Assembly: GCF_006345815.1 (NCBI RefSeq) | Contig: NZ_VCIG01000038.1 | Location: 786,539-850,538, forward strand | Source: Ochrobactrum sp. CGA5 | GTDB taxonomy: Bacteria > Pseudomonadota > Alphaproteobacteria > Rhizobiales > Rhizobiaceae | DNA length: 64,000 bases | Direction: 5' to 3' | Shown: positions 1-8,212 of the stretch, piece after piece | How the letters are laid out: each line of letters starts with the position of its first letter | How positions within the stretch are numbered: the stretch's first letter is position 1 | The notes under the pieces: model-generated | What the model saw: the letters and a program-made list of their open reading frames with translations, nothing else | What the model was told of the DNA's origin: nothing | The model's database searches: none | Program-made: the position numbers and the translations under genes

Positions 1-645
1 CACGTCTTCGATCGGCATCAGGAACGGCTGGTCGATCGGACGTTCCGGGGTCGGAATGTAGTCGTCAACGGCGGCCATCAGCGAACGAACTGCGTCTTCG
101 CCGAGTTCCTTCGAGGAATCTTCCAGAGCAGCAAGAGCCGAACCCTTGATGATCGGAACTTCATCGCCCGGGAAGTCGTACTTCGACAGAAGTTCGCGAA
201 CTTCCAGTTCAACCAGTTCGAGCAGTTCTGCATCGTCAACCTGGTCGCACTTGTTCAGGAACACGACGATCGCCGGAACGCCAACCTGACGGGCGAGCAG
301 GATGTGCTCACGGGTCTGCGGCATCGGACCATCAGCAGCCGAAACAACCAGGATCGCGCCGTCCATCTGGGCAGCACCGGTGATCATGTTCTTCACATAG
401 TCAGCGTGACCTGGGCAGTCGACGTGTGCATAGTGACGGTTTGCGGTTTCATACTCGACGTGTGCCGTCGAGATCGTGATGCCGCGGGCGCGCTCTTCAG
501 GAGCCGCGTCGATCTGGTCATACGCCTTGAACTCGCCGAAAAACTTCGTGATCGCTGCCGTCAGCGACGTCTTGCCGTGGTCAACGTGACCAATCGTGCC
601 GATGTTAACGTGGGGCTTCGTACGTTCGAATTTGCTTTTTGCCAT
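1..645 (-). CDS. tuf: Translation elongation factor Tu (partial, C-terminus outside window)
   Basis: GTPase that delivers aminoacyl-tRNA to the ribosome. Reading the minus strand from the ATG at 645 gives about 215 residues of the N-terminal GTPase domain. The G1 loop GHVDHGKT is at residues 19-26, the G2 region RGITI at about 54-58, G3 DCPGH at 76-80 and G4 NKCD at 131-134. The frame stays open to base 1, so roughly the last 45% of the protein is missing. It lies downstream of tRNA-Tyr and tRNA-Gly on the same strand, the arrangement known for tufB operons, and probably shares their promoter near 1056-1084. Confidence 0.97.
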   Translation of the reverse strand, partial: MAKSKFERTKPHVNIGTIGHVDHGKTSLTAAITKFFGEFKAYDQIDAAPEERARGITISTAHVEYETANRHYAHVDCPGHADYVKNMITGAAQMDGAILVVSAADGPMPQTREHILLARQVGVPAIVVFLNKCDQVDDAELLELVELEVRELLSKYDFPGDEVPIIKGSALAALEDSSKELGEDAVRSLMAAVDDYIPTPERPIDQPFLMPIEDV

Positions 646-784
646 CGCCGTTGTTCTCTTTGTTCTAGAACCGCTCAAGCGCCAGCACAAAAGCCTTTTT
701 GGCTTCCGGGCCAGCATTTATGCCAAAACGGAACGGCGAACCGCCCGTCGATGATTCCTTACACGCCAAACCGCTCGATAAATT

Positions 785-858
785 TGGAGCGGGTAGCGGG
801 AATCGAACCCGCGTATTCAGCTTGGAAGGCTGCTGCTCTACCATTGAGCTATACCCGC
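785..858 (-). tRNA. tRNA-Gly (anticodon UCC)
   Basis: On the minus strand the acceptor arm GCGGGTA (858-852) pairs with TACCCGC (795-789), followed by the discriminator and an encoded CCA (787-785). The T-arm has GGTTCGATTCC and the anticodon TCC sits at 826-824. It lies between tRNA-Tyr and tuf on the same strand, consistent with co-transcription. Confidence 0.96.
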
Positions 859-882
859 GCACTCTTAACTCTATTCCGACAG

Positions 883-967
883 TGGTGGAGGGAGTTGGAT
901 TTGAACCAACGTAGGCATAGCCAACGGATTTACAGTCCGTCCCCTTTAACCACTCGGGCATCCCTCC
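883..967 (-). tRNA. tRNA-Tyr (anticodon GUA), class II
   Basis: Minus-strand acceptor GGAGGGA (967-961) pairs with TCCCTCC (893-887), and CCA is encoded at 885-883. The anticodon GTA is at 933-931. A long variable arm gives 85 nt in total, as expected for a class II tRNA. It is the first gene after a strong sigma70-like promoter. Confidence 0.96.
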
Positions 968-1055
968 AGATATCACTATCAGCAGAGTCGAGCGACTAGG
1001 CATTTCTGCGGGTCTTCTGGCTGACTGCTGGGCCAGCCGTCGATCCGCGAGGGGC

Positions 1056-1084
1056 CTTATGACGATAAGCTTATCCCCTGTCAA
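1056..1084 (-). promoter_or_regulatory. Sigma70-type promoter of the tRNA-Tyr/tRNA-Gly/tuf operon
   Basis: The minus strand carries a perfect -35 TTGACA (1084-1079), a 17-nt spacer and a -10 CATAAG (1061-1056, 4/6 to TATAAT), with the tRNA-Tyr 5' end about 90 nt downstream. A GC-rich stretch follows the -10, typical of discriminators of stable-RNA promoters. The 967-1285 gap otherwise holds only the start region of rlmB. Confidence 0.75.
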
Positions 1085-1285
1085 CAGGGTAAAAGCGAAA
1101 AGAATGCATGTCCGTCCACAACGTCGTGGAAAGAGCGCCTTCCGCACCCCCGCCCCATGGGGCTAAACGCTCTGTTTTCTCAGGAATTTCGAGCAGACAG
1201 AGACTTTTTGACAATCAGAACAGCCTGATAGCAATCGCAGGTGAAGTCGCTATCTTCCGTTCACTTAAAGAGTTATAAGCACGCC

Positions 1286-2146
1286 ATGACCGATCAGAAC
1301 TCACCCCGCACACCAAAAGATTCTCATTATGCACGCCTGCGTCGCCAGCATCGCGACCAGAAGGCCGTGACAGAAGGCAAATCACCGCGCAAGCCGCTGC
1401 GCCCTTCCATTTCCGCAAGCGCCGTGACCGAGGGAACCGTTCGGCTTTATGGCCTCCATACAGTCCGCGCAGCTGTGGAAAATCCAGAACGCAATATATT
1501 GCGCATGCGCGCGACACGAAACGGATTTGCCCGACTTGAAATTGGAGAGACGGCATCTCTTCCCTTCCCCGTCGAAATCGTTGATCCGCGAGATATCGAC
1601 AAGGAAACCGGTTCCGAAGCCGTCCATCAAGGCGTTATGATCGAAGCGGAGCCACTGCGCGCCAGAAAACTGTCTGAACTGAAGGATAGCCCGCTGCTTC
1701 TCGTGCTCGATCAGGTGACAGATCCGCACAATGTCGGTGCCATCATGCGTTCAGCCGTCGCCTTCGGTGCTGGCGCGCTGATCACGACAAGCCGTCATAG
1801 CCCGCAGGAAAGCGGCGTTCTGGCTAAAGCTGCTTCCGGTGCGCTTGAAATGATCTCTCATATCGAAGTGCGCAATCTCGCCGAGGCGATCGAAGAGCTG
1901 CACAGCCTCGGATTCCAGACTATCGGCCTTGATTCGGAGGGGCCACTGGAAATGGAGGCCACCTTGTCCGGCGGACGAATCGCTCTTGTGCTTGGTGCAG
2001 AAGGCAAAGGCCTGCGTCAAAAGACGCGCGAAACCGTCACCGCGCTTGCCCGCCTCGACATGCCGGGCGCGATCAAATCGCTCAATGTTTCAAATGCGGC
2101 TGCTATCTCGCTCTACGCTGCAGAACGGTATCTCCGCGCACGTTGA
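1286..2146 (+). CDS. rlmB: 23S rRNA (guanosine-2'-O-)-methyltransferase, SpoU/TrmH family
   Basis: Predicted to 2'-O-methylate a guanosine of 23S rRNA using SAM. The 286-residue protein has a basic N-terminal tail (about 1-45), a small substrate-binding domain (about 50-125) and a SPOUT knot domain with the three family motifs: DPHNVGAIMRSA (about 150), LVLGAEGKGL (about 240) and SLNVSNAAAIS (about 268). The ATG at 1286 is preferred; an in-frame ATG at 1241 would add 15 residues that do not look conserved. Family membership is clear, but the exact target nucleotide (G2251 in E. coli) is inferred. Confidence 0.9.
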   Translation: MTDQNSPRTPKDSHYARLRRQHRDQKAVTEGKSPRKPLRPSISASAVTEGTVRLYGLHTVRAAVENPERNILRMRATRNGFARLEIGETASLPFPVEIVDPRDIDKETGSEAVHQGVMIEAEPLRARKLSELKDSPLLLVLDQVTDPHNVGAIMRSAVAFGAGALITTSRHSPQESGVLAKAASGALEMISHIEVRNLAEAIEELHSLGFQTIGLDSEGPLEMEATLSGGRIALVLGAEGKGLRQKTRETVTALARLDMPGAIKSLNVSNAAAISLYAAERYLRAR

Positions 2147-2160
2147 TTCGCCTGTAGAGG

Positions 2161-2190
2161 CTCTCCCGGCTGGCCTTTGCACCGGGAGAA
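2161..2190 (+). terminator. Weak stem-loop after rlmB
   Basis: Arms TCTCCCGG (2162-2169) and CCGGGAGA (2182-2189) form an 8-bp stem 15 nt after the rlmB stop. The following sequence is TGACTAAAAATC rather than a T-run, so termination would be inefficient. The stem faces the 3' end of the CBS gene and may serve both. Confidence 0.45.
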
Positions 2191-2215
2191 TGACTAAAAA
2201 TCGGATCGCTCCGAT

Positions 2216-2647
2216 TCAGGCTGTGGCGATGTAAGTGCGGATATCTTCCGCCTCGCGCTCAACATCTTCGATGCGTCGCTTCACGACGTCACCGATCGAA
2301 ATGATTCCCACGAGCATTCCACCTTCTTCCACCGGCATATGGCGGAATCGGCTTCGTGTCATGATCTCCATCACCTGGTTGATGGTGTGATGTTCGCGGC
2401 ATACCTGCACTTTTGCCGTCATCACTTCGGCAACCGGCATGCTCATAGCTTTGGTTTCTTGTGCCGCGACAGCATGCACAACATCGCGTTCAGAAAGAAT
2501 ACCCTTGATTCGACCGGCCTCGTCGCACACTACCAGCGCGCCAATCTTATGTTTGTTCAACATGGCGACGGCGTGGGATAGCGTATCAGCAGGCGCGATA
2601 ACGACCACATCCCTGCCCTTAGTTTCGAGAATCGATCTTACGGTCAT
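2216..2647 (-). CDS. Tandem CBS-domain protein
   Basis: A 143-residue protein made almost entirely of two CBS modules (about 8-60 and 75-130), which form one Bateman pair. Such modules usually sense adenine nucleotides. Visible features are GALVVCDEAGRIKGILSERD in the first module and FRHMPVEEGGMLVGIISIGDVV in part of the second. There is no catalytic domain, so this is a stand-alone CBS protein of the kind common in Rhizobiales. The partner is unknown. Confidence 0.88.
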   Translation of the reverse strand: MTVRSILETKGRDVVVIAPADTLSHAVAMLNKHKIGALVVCDEAGRIKGILSERDVVHAVAAQETKAMSMPVAEVMTAKVQVCREHHTINQVMEIMTRSRFRHMPVEEGGMLVGIISIGDVVKRRIEDVEREAEDIRTYIATA

Positions 2648-2816
2648 GCCAAAGTCCCTCCAAGATTTAGCACTCGCTGCCTCCGGCGTTCATAAGCCAT
2701 TTGAAGCAGAACGCAGCTCCTCCCACCACGTTCCATGATGGTGCGCTCCAAACTACAGATTAGCAAGTGGCATCAAATGGGGAGAAGAGTTTGTCAAAGG
2801 TAAAAGAGTACCGAAC

Positions 2817-3557
2817 CTAGCGCCTCAACACAGCATCATAGCTGCGTGGACGGTCGATCAGTGAAATACCGAAGAACCCAGCTATGAAACCGCCTATATG
2901 CGCTTCCCAGGCAATGCTGGAAAAATCCGCGCCACCGGTCGAATAAAGTCCGGTAACGATATTGATCAGGAACCAGACACCAACGAAGGTCAGAACGGGC
3001 TTCAATGTCAGAGTCAGCCCGATAGGAAGTACGGGGCCTGCAAATTCCGATCTGCGACCGTGACCGATGCGTCGGAAACCGTAGCGAGCGGCAGCACCCA
3101 TCATTCCCGAAATCGCGCCTGATGCGCCCACCAAAGGCGAAACGCTTTCCGGGTAGATCGCATAATGGGTCAATCCAGCGAACACCGAAGTGAATATCCA
3201 GAAAACGATCATTCTTCCCGTACCTAGGCGTCCAGCGAGCGGAGAGCCGAAAGCCGCAAGCCAGATCATATTGACGGCGATATGGGCGATGCCCCCATGC
3301 ATGAACGAATAGCTGATAAGCGTGAAAAGTGCAGCGGGATCACTAAACCCATCGGCAAGCGAGAACCGTGCCGGGATGAGCGCGAAATTCAGCATGAACT
3401 CGTAGTTCTGTTGCTCGCTTATAAGGTAGTTCTGATAGATATAGACCGCGACGCATAGGCCAATCAGAGCGAGAACAACGCCCGGAATATTGAATATCGG
3501 CTCACCACCGCCCGACCGGCGGTTACTGCCGTTCATTTCCGGCTGGGGAACACTCAT
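2817..3557 (-). CDS. Rhomboid-family intramembrane serine protease
   Basis: A 246-residue polytopic membrane protein with about six hydrophobic segments. The rhomboid catalytic features are present: HxxxN (H92, N96), GASG with nucleophile Ser146, and His220 in AHIGGF of the last membrane segment. The cytoplasmic N-terminus (about 1-22) is polar. The family cleaves single-pass membrane proteins within the bilayer; the substrate here is unknown. The stop is TAG at 2817-2819. It diverges from the PAS gene across a 379-bp gap. Confidence 0.92.
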   Translation of the reverse strand: MSVPQPEMNGSNRRSGGGEPIFNIPGVVLALIGLCVAVYIYQNYLISEQQNYEFMLNFALIPARFSLADGFSDPAALFTLISYSFMHGGIAHIAVNMIWLAAFGSPLAGRLGTGRMIVFWIFTSVFAGLTHYAIYPESVSPLVGASGAISGMMGAAARYGFRRIGHGRRSEFAGPVLPIGLTLTLKPVLTFVGVWFLINIVTGLYSTGGADFSSIAWEAHIGGFIAGFFGISLIDRPRSYDAVLRR

Positions 3558-3936
3558 GAACTGCTGCTTTCTATTTTATGCGAAGCACCGCAATCGGACC
3601 GAAGGAGCCTTTTGCGTCTGGTCGATGCATGTTGATAGGGCAGAATTTGTTAAAAATAAAGGCCGCCGGAGGTTCCCGGTCAGCCTTGACGCGAACATAA
3701 ATCTTTCGCGAAATTTAATCTGGAGCTCAGAAAAACGCCAACCAAGTCAAAGCCTTCGTCTGATGTCTTATCAAAGCGCGTCTTTCTTTGCCGTGCAACC
3801 ATTGCTTATTATTAACCTTAACGGACGAGCCCGGTGGATGAAGAAAGGGTTAAACTGGCATCCATGCTGTTAATACTATTTTAATGCGTTCAACGGCGGA
3901 GCCAGCCTCCGCGTACAACGGACAAATCAACGGCGT
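3558..3936. other. Divergent intergenic region between rhomboid and PAS genes
   Basis: This 379-bp gap carries no convincing gene. It has several TTAA elements (3812-3884), including one full TTAA-N7-TTAA box listed separately, so it probably contains the PAS gene promoter. The half nearest the rhomboid gene shows no clear promoter. Confidence 0.5.
3870..3884 (+). promoter_or_regulatory. CtrA-type binding box (TTAA-N7-TTAA)
   Basis: The sequence TTAATACTATTTTAA matches exactly the full CtrA consensus of alphaproteobacteria. It lies 52 bp upstream of the PAS-protein ATG at 3937, a sensible place for a promoter-proximal regulator. CtrA as the binder is inferred, since TTAA-rich matches can occur by chance. 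Confidence 0.5.
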
Positions 3937-4587
3937 ATGATGAAACACCGCAGTACGATCGCGATTTTTAGCGAATGGCAGCGCTTGGCCCGCACGGACA
4001 GTGGTTTCTTCCGTGCGCCGATGCGCGAGCAGATCGAACCTCGCAGGCTGGGGCGCCATTTGTCCGACTTGTTTTTCCTCGAAGCTGAAAAATATGGCGA
4101 TTTATCGTTTCGTCTGGCAGGAACACGCATCTGCACCCTTTTCGGTCGCGAACTGAAGAACACACGGTTTCTTTCGCTCTGGTCCGAGCGGGATCGAGCG
4201 GCTCTTGGAGAAATGTCGGAGAATGTAAGTAAGCTGGAAGTCCCCGCGCTCGTTTCACATGTTGGAATCAGCATGACTGGACGAAGCCTCGGTCTGGAAA
4301 TGTTTCTTGCTCCGCTTGAAGCGCCGAACGGTCAGATCAACCTTCTAGGCAGCATCGCCGTGCTAGATTCTGTCACATGGGTGGGAGCTGATCCAATCGT
4401 CCTCGGCCACCTGAATTCGGTCGAACCGATCGCTCCCGATCTGATTCTTGCTGATAACGTTCTAAAATCGGCTGCCATCACGGTAAACTCGCCGCGAGCA
4501 GCCCGGGAGTGGACTAATGTTCGCCTGACACAGCCACGGGAACATGCCGCTCCGAAATTGCGCCTCATAAAGGGCGGCAAAGCCTGA
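3937..4587 (+). CDS. PAS_5 (former DUF1457) family protein
   Basis: A 216-residue soluble protein. Residues about 25-155 match the alphaproteobacterial PAS_5 family, visible in the opening RxxLGRHLSDLFFLEAEK-type stretch, the F-G-R-E-L segment and the following LDSVTW beta strand. There is no output domain and no membrane segment. Members are often small cell-cycle or envelope regulators, but function is not established. A CtrA-type box sits 52 bp upstream. ATG codons at 3937 and 3940 are adjacent and no strong ribosome site separates them. Confidence 0.8.
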   Translation: MMKHRSTIAIFSEWQRLARTDSGFFRAPMREQIEPRRLGRHLSDLFFLEAEKYGDLSFRLAGTRICTLFGRELKNTRFLSLWSERDRAALGEMSENVSKLEVPALVSHVGISMTGRSLGLEMFLAPLEAPNGQINLLGSIAVLDSVTWVGADPIVLGHLNSVEPIAPDLILADNVLKSAAITVNSPRAAREWTNVRLTQPREHAAPKLRLIKGGKA

Positions 4588-4688
4588 CGCGGCATGAAGC
4601 GGATTGAAATCTGCGATTTCTCTTTATTGATGGCTACGGTATTGTAACGCGCAACGGGCGTGCCAAATTTCAAGATGGATCGACTTTG

Positions 4689-5294
4689 ATGAACAGATTT
4701 GCCGCGGCATCCACTACAAGCAATGTGCGGCAGGAAAACTTCAACGCCGTGAATGTCGATCTCAACGGTCGCTACATGCTCGAAAATCGAAGCGAATTTC
4801 CCTGCATCATCAAGCGCATGTCACCCGGAACTGTTCTGATGAGTGGAATCGCAACGCCGCGCAACGGCGAACGGATCATCGCCTATATCGACCACGTGGG
4901 ACGTATCGAAGGAATTGCCAACGAAGTCACATCGGAAGGTTTCCACATTCTGCTGTCGACGTCTGAACAGAAGAAAGACAAGCTTTCCGCACAGTTAACG
5001 TGGCTTGCCAACAAGCACGAACTCGCCCTACCGGAAGACCGCCGTCACGAACGCATCGTCCCGCGCAAGACCCAGCACAACGTTACTTTTGCCGACGGTG
5101 ACCAAAGACTGTGCCGCATTACCGACCTTTCGCTTTCCGGCGCAGCCATAGAAAGCGAGTTCAAGCCCGCGATCAGGAGCGGCGTCATGCTAGGCCCCAT
5201 CCGTGGAACCGTCGTCCGTCATTTTCAGGGCGGTTTCGCAATCGAATTCGCCACCGTTCAGACCAGCACCACACTGGACAATCTTTTCGGTTAA
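4689..5294 (+). CDS. PilZ-domain protein (putative c-di-GMP effector)
   Basis: A 201-residue protein. The C-terminal PilZ domain (about 118-198) has both c-di-GMP-binding signatures: an RxxxR (RIVPR after RHE) and a D-x-S-x-x-G loop (DLSLSG). The N-terminal half (about 25-105) resembles a degenerate second PilZ-like barrel, with GRYMLENRSEFPC and the segment HVGRIEG. The start is ATG 4689; the codon before it is TTG and could extend by one residue. It follows the PAS gene on the same strand at 100 bp. A role in motility or exopolysaccharide control is inferred only from the domain. Confidence 0.85.
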   Translation: MNRFAAASTTSNVRQENFNAVNVDLNGRYMLENRSEFPCIIKRMSPGTVLMSGIATPRNGERIIAYIDHVGRIEGIANEVTSEGFHILLSTSEQKKDKLSAQLTWLANKHELALPEDRRHERIVPRKTQHNVTFADGDQRLCRITDLSLSGAAIESEFKPAIRSGVMLGPIRGTVVRHFQGGFAIEFATVQTSTTLDNLFG

Positions 5295-5467
5295 AAGCGT
5301 CCGCCCAAAAGATGAACACGCGTCAAGGTTACGGAATGGCAAACTGCAAAATGCCAGAAATCACGGAAAAGCCACAAAATCAGCCCGATTTGCCCCGAAT
5401 TTGTCCGTTCGTTGACAAAAAGTTTCAGCGTTATTTTCAGTTTTAATCGAATTTGACTCGCATTTTC

Positions 5468-5485
5468 GCACGCAAATTTGCGTGC
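5468..5485. promoter_or_regulatory. Perfect 18-bp palindrome (operator candidate)
   Basis: GCACGCAAATTTGCGTGC is a perfect inverted repeat with no spacer, 47 bp upstream of the ATG of the transglutaminase-like protease gene. TTGACT at 5454-5459 and TTGACA at 5413-5418 nearby are possible -35 hexamers. The symmetric sequence suggests binding of a dimeric repressor; its identity is unknown. Confidence 0.55.
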
Positions 5486-5532
5486 CTTCAAATTGTCTCG
5501 GTCATCTTGGTCTCCAACAGGGAGACAAAAGA

Positions 5533-6141
5533 ATGACAAAGCAAACCATCATCGCAGCCATTCTGGTGCTGCTGGGAATCGGACTGGCAGAGGCAGCAAG
5601 CCCCGCCTCCAATTCACCATGGATGACGACCGGCGAACGCACTTCACAGCCCATTGGCCATTATGAATTCTGCGAGCGCTACAAGTCCGAATGCAACATC
5701 ACCAGCCGCAACAGCAATATGCTGAAGCTCACCCCGAAAATCTGGAAACAGATCATCACGGTCAATTCGAGCGTTAATGAAAAAATTGCGCCGATGACCG
5801 ATATGGAAGCCTGGGGACGCGAGGAATACTGGGAATATCCGACCACAGTGGGCGACTGCGACGACTACATGCTTTTGAAGCGTCGTGAGTTGATGGCGCT
5901 CGGCATCCCGGCAAATACGCTGCTTTTCACGGTGGTCCGCCAGCCAAATGGTGAAGGCCATGCGGTTCTGACCGTCCGCACCGACCGCGGCGACTTCATT
6001 CTCGACAATCTCAACACCCGCGTCCTCGCCTGGAACAAGACCGACTACACATATCTCAAGCGTCAGTCGACCACGAACACCGGAAGCTGGGTCTCGATCA
6101 AGAGCGACCGAGAACTCCTCGTCGGCAGCATCAAGAATTGA
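5533..6141 (+). CDS. Transglutaminase-like cysteine peptidase (BTLCP family)
   Basis: A 202-residue exported protein of the bacterial transglutaminase-like cysteine proteinase family. Residues 1-21 form a signal peptide ending near GLAEA-AS. The catalytic triad is recognisable: Cys in GDCDDY, His in GEGHAVLT and Asp in ILDNLN. ATG 5533 was chosen because it begins the signal peptide and follows GGAGACAAAAGA; upstream codons are out of character. In other proteobacteria BTLCP proteases (LapG type) cleave surface adhesins under c-di-GMP control, and a PilZ gene lies immediately upstream, but no LapD or adhesin is seen here. Confidence 0.87.
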   Translation: MTKQTIIAAILVLLGIGLAEAASPASNSPWMTTGERTSQPIGHYEFCERYKSECNITSRNSNMLKLTPKIWKQIITVNSSVNEKIAPMTDMEAWGREEYWEYPTTVGDCDDYMLLKRRELMALGIPANTLLFTVVRQPNGEGHAVLTVRTDRGDFILDNLNTRVLAWNKTDYTYLKRQSTTNTGSWVSIKSDRELLVGSIKN

Positions 6142-6157
6142 TCAAAAGATAGATCGA

Positions 6158-6200
6158 ACAAGGACGGGCCGTCAGCCTCCCTCTGACCCCGTCCTTGTTT
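6158..6200. terminator. Bidirectional stem-loop terminator
   Basis: ACAAGGACGGG (6158-6168) pairs with CCCGTCCTTGT (6188-6198), followed by TTT. It lies between convergent genes (BTLCP protease and gamma carbonic anhydrase) and can serve both directions. Confidence 0.75.
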
Positions 6201-6727
6201 CAGGCAGGTTCCAGCCCACGCATGAAGGACCGAGCCTTTTCGACATAATGCTCCGCAGAAAGCCTGAGTTTTTCGACCGCAGCAGCATCCAGTTCCCGCA
6301 GGACGCGCGCGGGCGATCCGACCACCAGCGAGTTGTCCGGTATTTCCTTGCCCTCGGTCACAAGCGCCCCTGCCCCAACGAGGCAGTTCTTTCCGATCTT
6401 CGCACCGTTGAGAACGATGGCTCCCATACCGATTAATGTGTTGTCACCAACCGTACAGCCATGAAGTATGGCCCGGTGTCCGATGGTGCACCCCGCACCG
6501 ACTGTCAGTGGAAAACCGATATCTGTGTGCATGATGGTGTGTTCCTGAACATTGGTATCGTCGCCAATAGTGATCGGCTCATTGTCGCCGCGCAAAACAG
6601 CGCCAAACCAGAAACCGGCATTCTCACCAACGATAACCTTGCCAATCAGGGTCGCATCGGGCGCGATCCAGTTGCTGCTGCGGTCCACAAATAGCGGTTT
6701 GTGCCCGTTATAAGCATAAATCGGCAT
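6200..6727 (-). CDS. Gamma-class carbonic anhydrase-like hexapeptide protein
   Basis: A 175-residue left-handed beta-helix protein built of hexapeptide repeats. It keeps the RGD pair (R46, D48) and the zinc-type histidines H67, H84 and H89 (IMHTD, IGHRAILHG) of the gamma carbonic anhydrase/YrdA family. Many such proteins show little anhydrase activity in vitro, so the reaction CO2 + H2O to bicarbonate is a family inference. It is monocistronic, convergent with the protease gene. Confidence 0.88.
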   Translation of the reverse strand: MPIYAYNGHKPLFVDRSSNWIAPDATLIGKVIVGENAGFWFGAVLRGDNEPITIGDDTNVQEHTIMHTDIGFPLTVGAGCTIGHRAILHGCTVGDNTLIGMGAIVLNGAKIGKNCLVGAGALVTEGKEIPDNSLVVGSPARVLRELDAAAVEKLRLSAEHYVEKARSFMRGLEPA

Positions 6728-6800
6728 GTTTTTCCTCCATCAGCAAAATCGAATCGCCAAGCCGGTTCAAGCATTCATACAAGCACGACTTCACGCTCTG

Positions 6801-6808
6801 TTAACCAT
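6801..6808 (+). promoter_or_regulatory. Possible CtrA half-site (TTAACCAT)
   Basis: TTAACCAT lies 44 bp before the ATG at 6853. This octamer is the half-site form described for some CtrA-controlled promoters, but an isolated 8-mer is weak evidence. Confidence 0.25.
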
Positions 6809-6852
6809 AAAAGACAGATATTCTTTTGCAATATCATCACCGTGACACCCAT

Positions 6853-7590
6853 ATGGAAACAGCACCCGATTACACAGCCTCGAAAATTGGGAACCGCCTC
6901 TTTGGCTGGCTGCTGTTGGCGATTATCGTTCTGATTCTGCTTTCAGTTGCCGTAAATGTCGGCGGACGTCTGCTGGGTCCGCTGATCGCGCGGGGTGGGC
7001 ACTCTGACAATACGCACGCTTATGAAATCATCATAGCCAACAACGTCCTGTCGATTCCAGCCAACATGATCCGCTTTTCGAACCAGCGACGCGACGGAGT
7101 GACTGCGCGTCTGGATCTTTATGCGCGTTGGCCGGGCCTTACCGGTTACACGGAGCGCGACCGTGCCATATTCAACCTGCTCACTCCGAAGCGCCTTCTC
7201 ATTTTCATGTCCATTGAGCAGCGCACCATGTCCCGCGACATGAGCGGGCGTTACCTGCCGATCTATGCCGAGCTGATAGACCTGAATGGGGAACCAGCCC
7301 CAGGAAACCTGACGGTGCACCGCTTTCTCGAAAACAGCGGTTATCAAGGCGAGGAACTGGTCATGTCCGATCCAGGCAGCGGCAAGCCGGATTTCGTTGC
7401 GCGATGCCTTGTGGACAGTGCTGCTGAGAGCTTCAATTCATGCGAGCGCGATGTCCAGTTCGGTCGCGACCTGCAGATACTCTATCGCTTCCCCCGCTCC
7501 ATGCTTGGCGATTGGCAGTCGCTGGACAAGGCGGTTGTCGATTTTGCGAATGCGCATCTTCTGGGAAACGAAACGAAGCAGATCAACTGA
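6853..7590 (+). CDS. Conserved hypothetical membrane-anchored protein
   Basis: A 245-residue protein that I do not recognise. After about 15 polar residues a single transmembrane helix (about 17-38, rich in L, I and V) is followed by a roughly 200-residue soluble part, predicted periplasmic. The soluble part has no named domain I can see. It contains IIIANNVLSIPANMIRFS and two cysteines in CLVD and SCERD. ATG 6853 is preferred over an upstream in-frame TTG at 6826; no strong ribosome site is visible for either. It resembles conserved Rhizobiales hypothetical proteins. Confidence 0.7.
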   Translation: METAPDYTASKIGNRLFGWLLLAIIVLILLSVAVNVGGRLLGPLIARGGHSDNTHAYEIIIANNVLSIPANMIRFSNQRRDGVTARLDLYARWPGLTGYTERDRAIFNLLTPKRLLIFMSIEQRTMSRDMSGRYLPIYAELIDLNGEPAPGNLTVHRFLENSGYQGEELVMSDPGSGKPDFVARCLVDSAAESFNSCERDVQFGRDLQILYRFPRSMLGDWQSLDKAVVDFANAHLLGNETKQIN

Positions 7591-7731
7591 TCCTGTTGCC
7601 CAATCAGGTGCTGGAATCTGGACCGAGCTTTCTTTACGCGCCGCGTCTGTTCAGACTTAAAACGGACGCTCCAACCTATCGCATTTTCCAACATCGATCC
7701 CGATTTTCAGCCCGATGCCGTCGTCATGTCT

Positions 7732-7766
7732 GAATAATAAAACGCCCTCTCCATTGGAAAGGGCGT
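7732..7766 (-). terminator. Rho-independent terminator of the DUF3126 gene
   Basis: On the minus strand ACGCCCTTTCC pairs with GGAGAGGGCGT (7766-7742, one mismatch, 3-nt loop), followed by TTTATTATTC. It lies 57 bp beyond the DUF3126 stop. Confidence 0.75.
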
Positions 7767-7822
7767 CGAAAGGCATTCCTGCCCGACATCAGCGTCCTTC
7801 GAGACGCGATTTCCGTGAGCGA

Positions 7823-8029
7823 TCAAAGATCGACGTCGAGAATGGCCATAGAGAAATTGTAGGAGAGTTCGCCTTCATCCTCGTCCTTATAGACGAGGCC
7901 CAGAAATTCGTCGTTGAGGTAAAGCTCGGCGGAGTCGTTCTTGCGCGGACGCGCCTTCACCTGCAGGCCGGGATTGTTGAAGGTCCGTTTGAAATAGGCG
8001 TCCAGCTTTTTGAGTTCTTCGGGTTTCAA
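7823..8029 (-). CDS. DUF3126 family small protein
   Basis: A 68-residue acidic protein of the alphaproteobacterial DUF3126 family, recognisable from KARPRKNDSAELYLNDEF and the C-terminal LSYNFSMAILDVDL. I place the start at a TTG (8029-8027), because GGAGA lies about 8 nt upstream of it and the family begins with a (M)KPEEL-type N-terminus. The ATG at 8077 would add 16 residues unlike the family. Function is unknown. It lies downstream of cysE on the same strand. Confidence 0.78.
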   Translation of the reverse strand: MKPEELKKLDAYFKRTFNNPGLQVKARPRKNDSAELYLNDEFLGLVYKDEDEGELSYNFSMAILDVDL

Positions 8030-8212
8030 CCGGCTTCTCCTGATATTGAATTGAGCCGGTTTATTGCACCCGGCCATTTCCTATGTAAACCCCCGGCAAA
8101 GCAGTGCCAAAGGGTTGTGGGCAGTTAATAGCTTCTTTTGACAGAATATAGGCCGCATACCGGAAAAAACCAGCAAGCGGCCCGTCCAGCCTGCAACGAA
8201 ACGGCGTGTCGC

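Noticed and set aside
1007..1024. Minus-strand AGCCAGAAGACCCGC resembles a B12-box of cobalamin riboswitches.
   Set aside because: Two mismatches to the box, no GCCACTG core or paired aptamer arms upstream, and it lies in the leader of a tRNA operon.
304..1147. Long ORFs on both strands over tuf, tRNA-Gly and tRNA-Tyr.
   Set aside because: They are shadows of tuf and of the tRNA genes; EF-Tu motifs are unambiguous on the minus strand.
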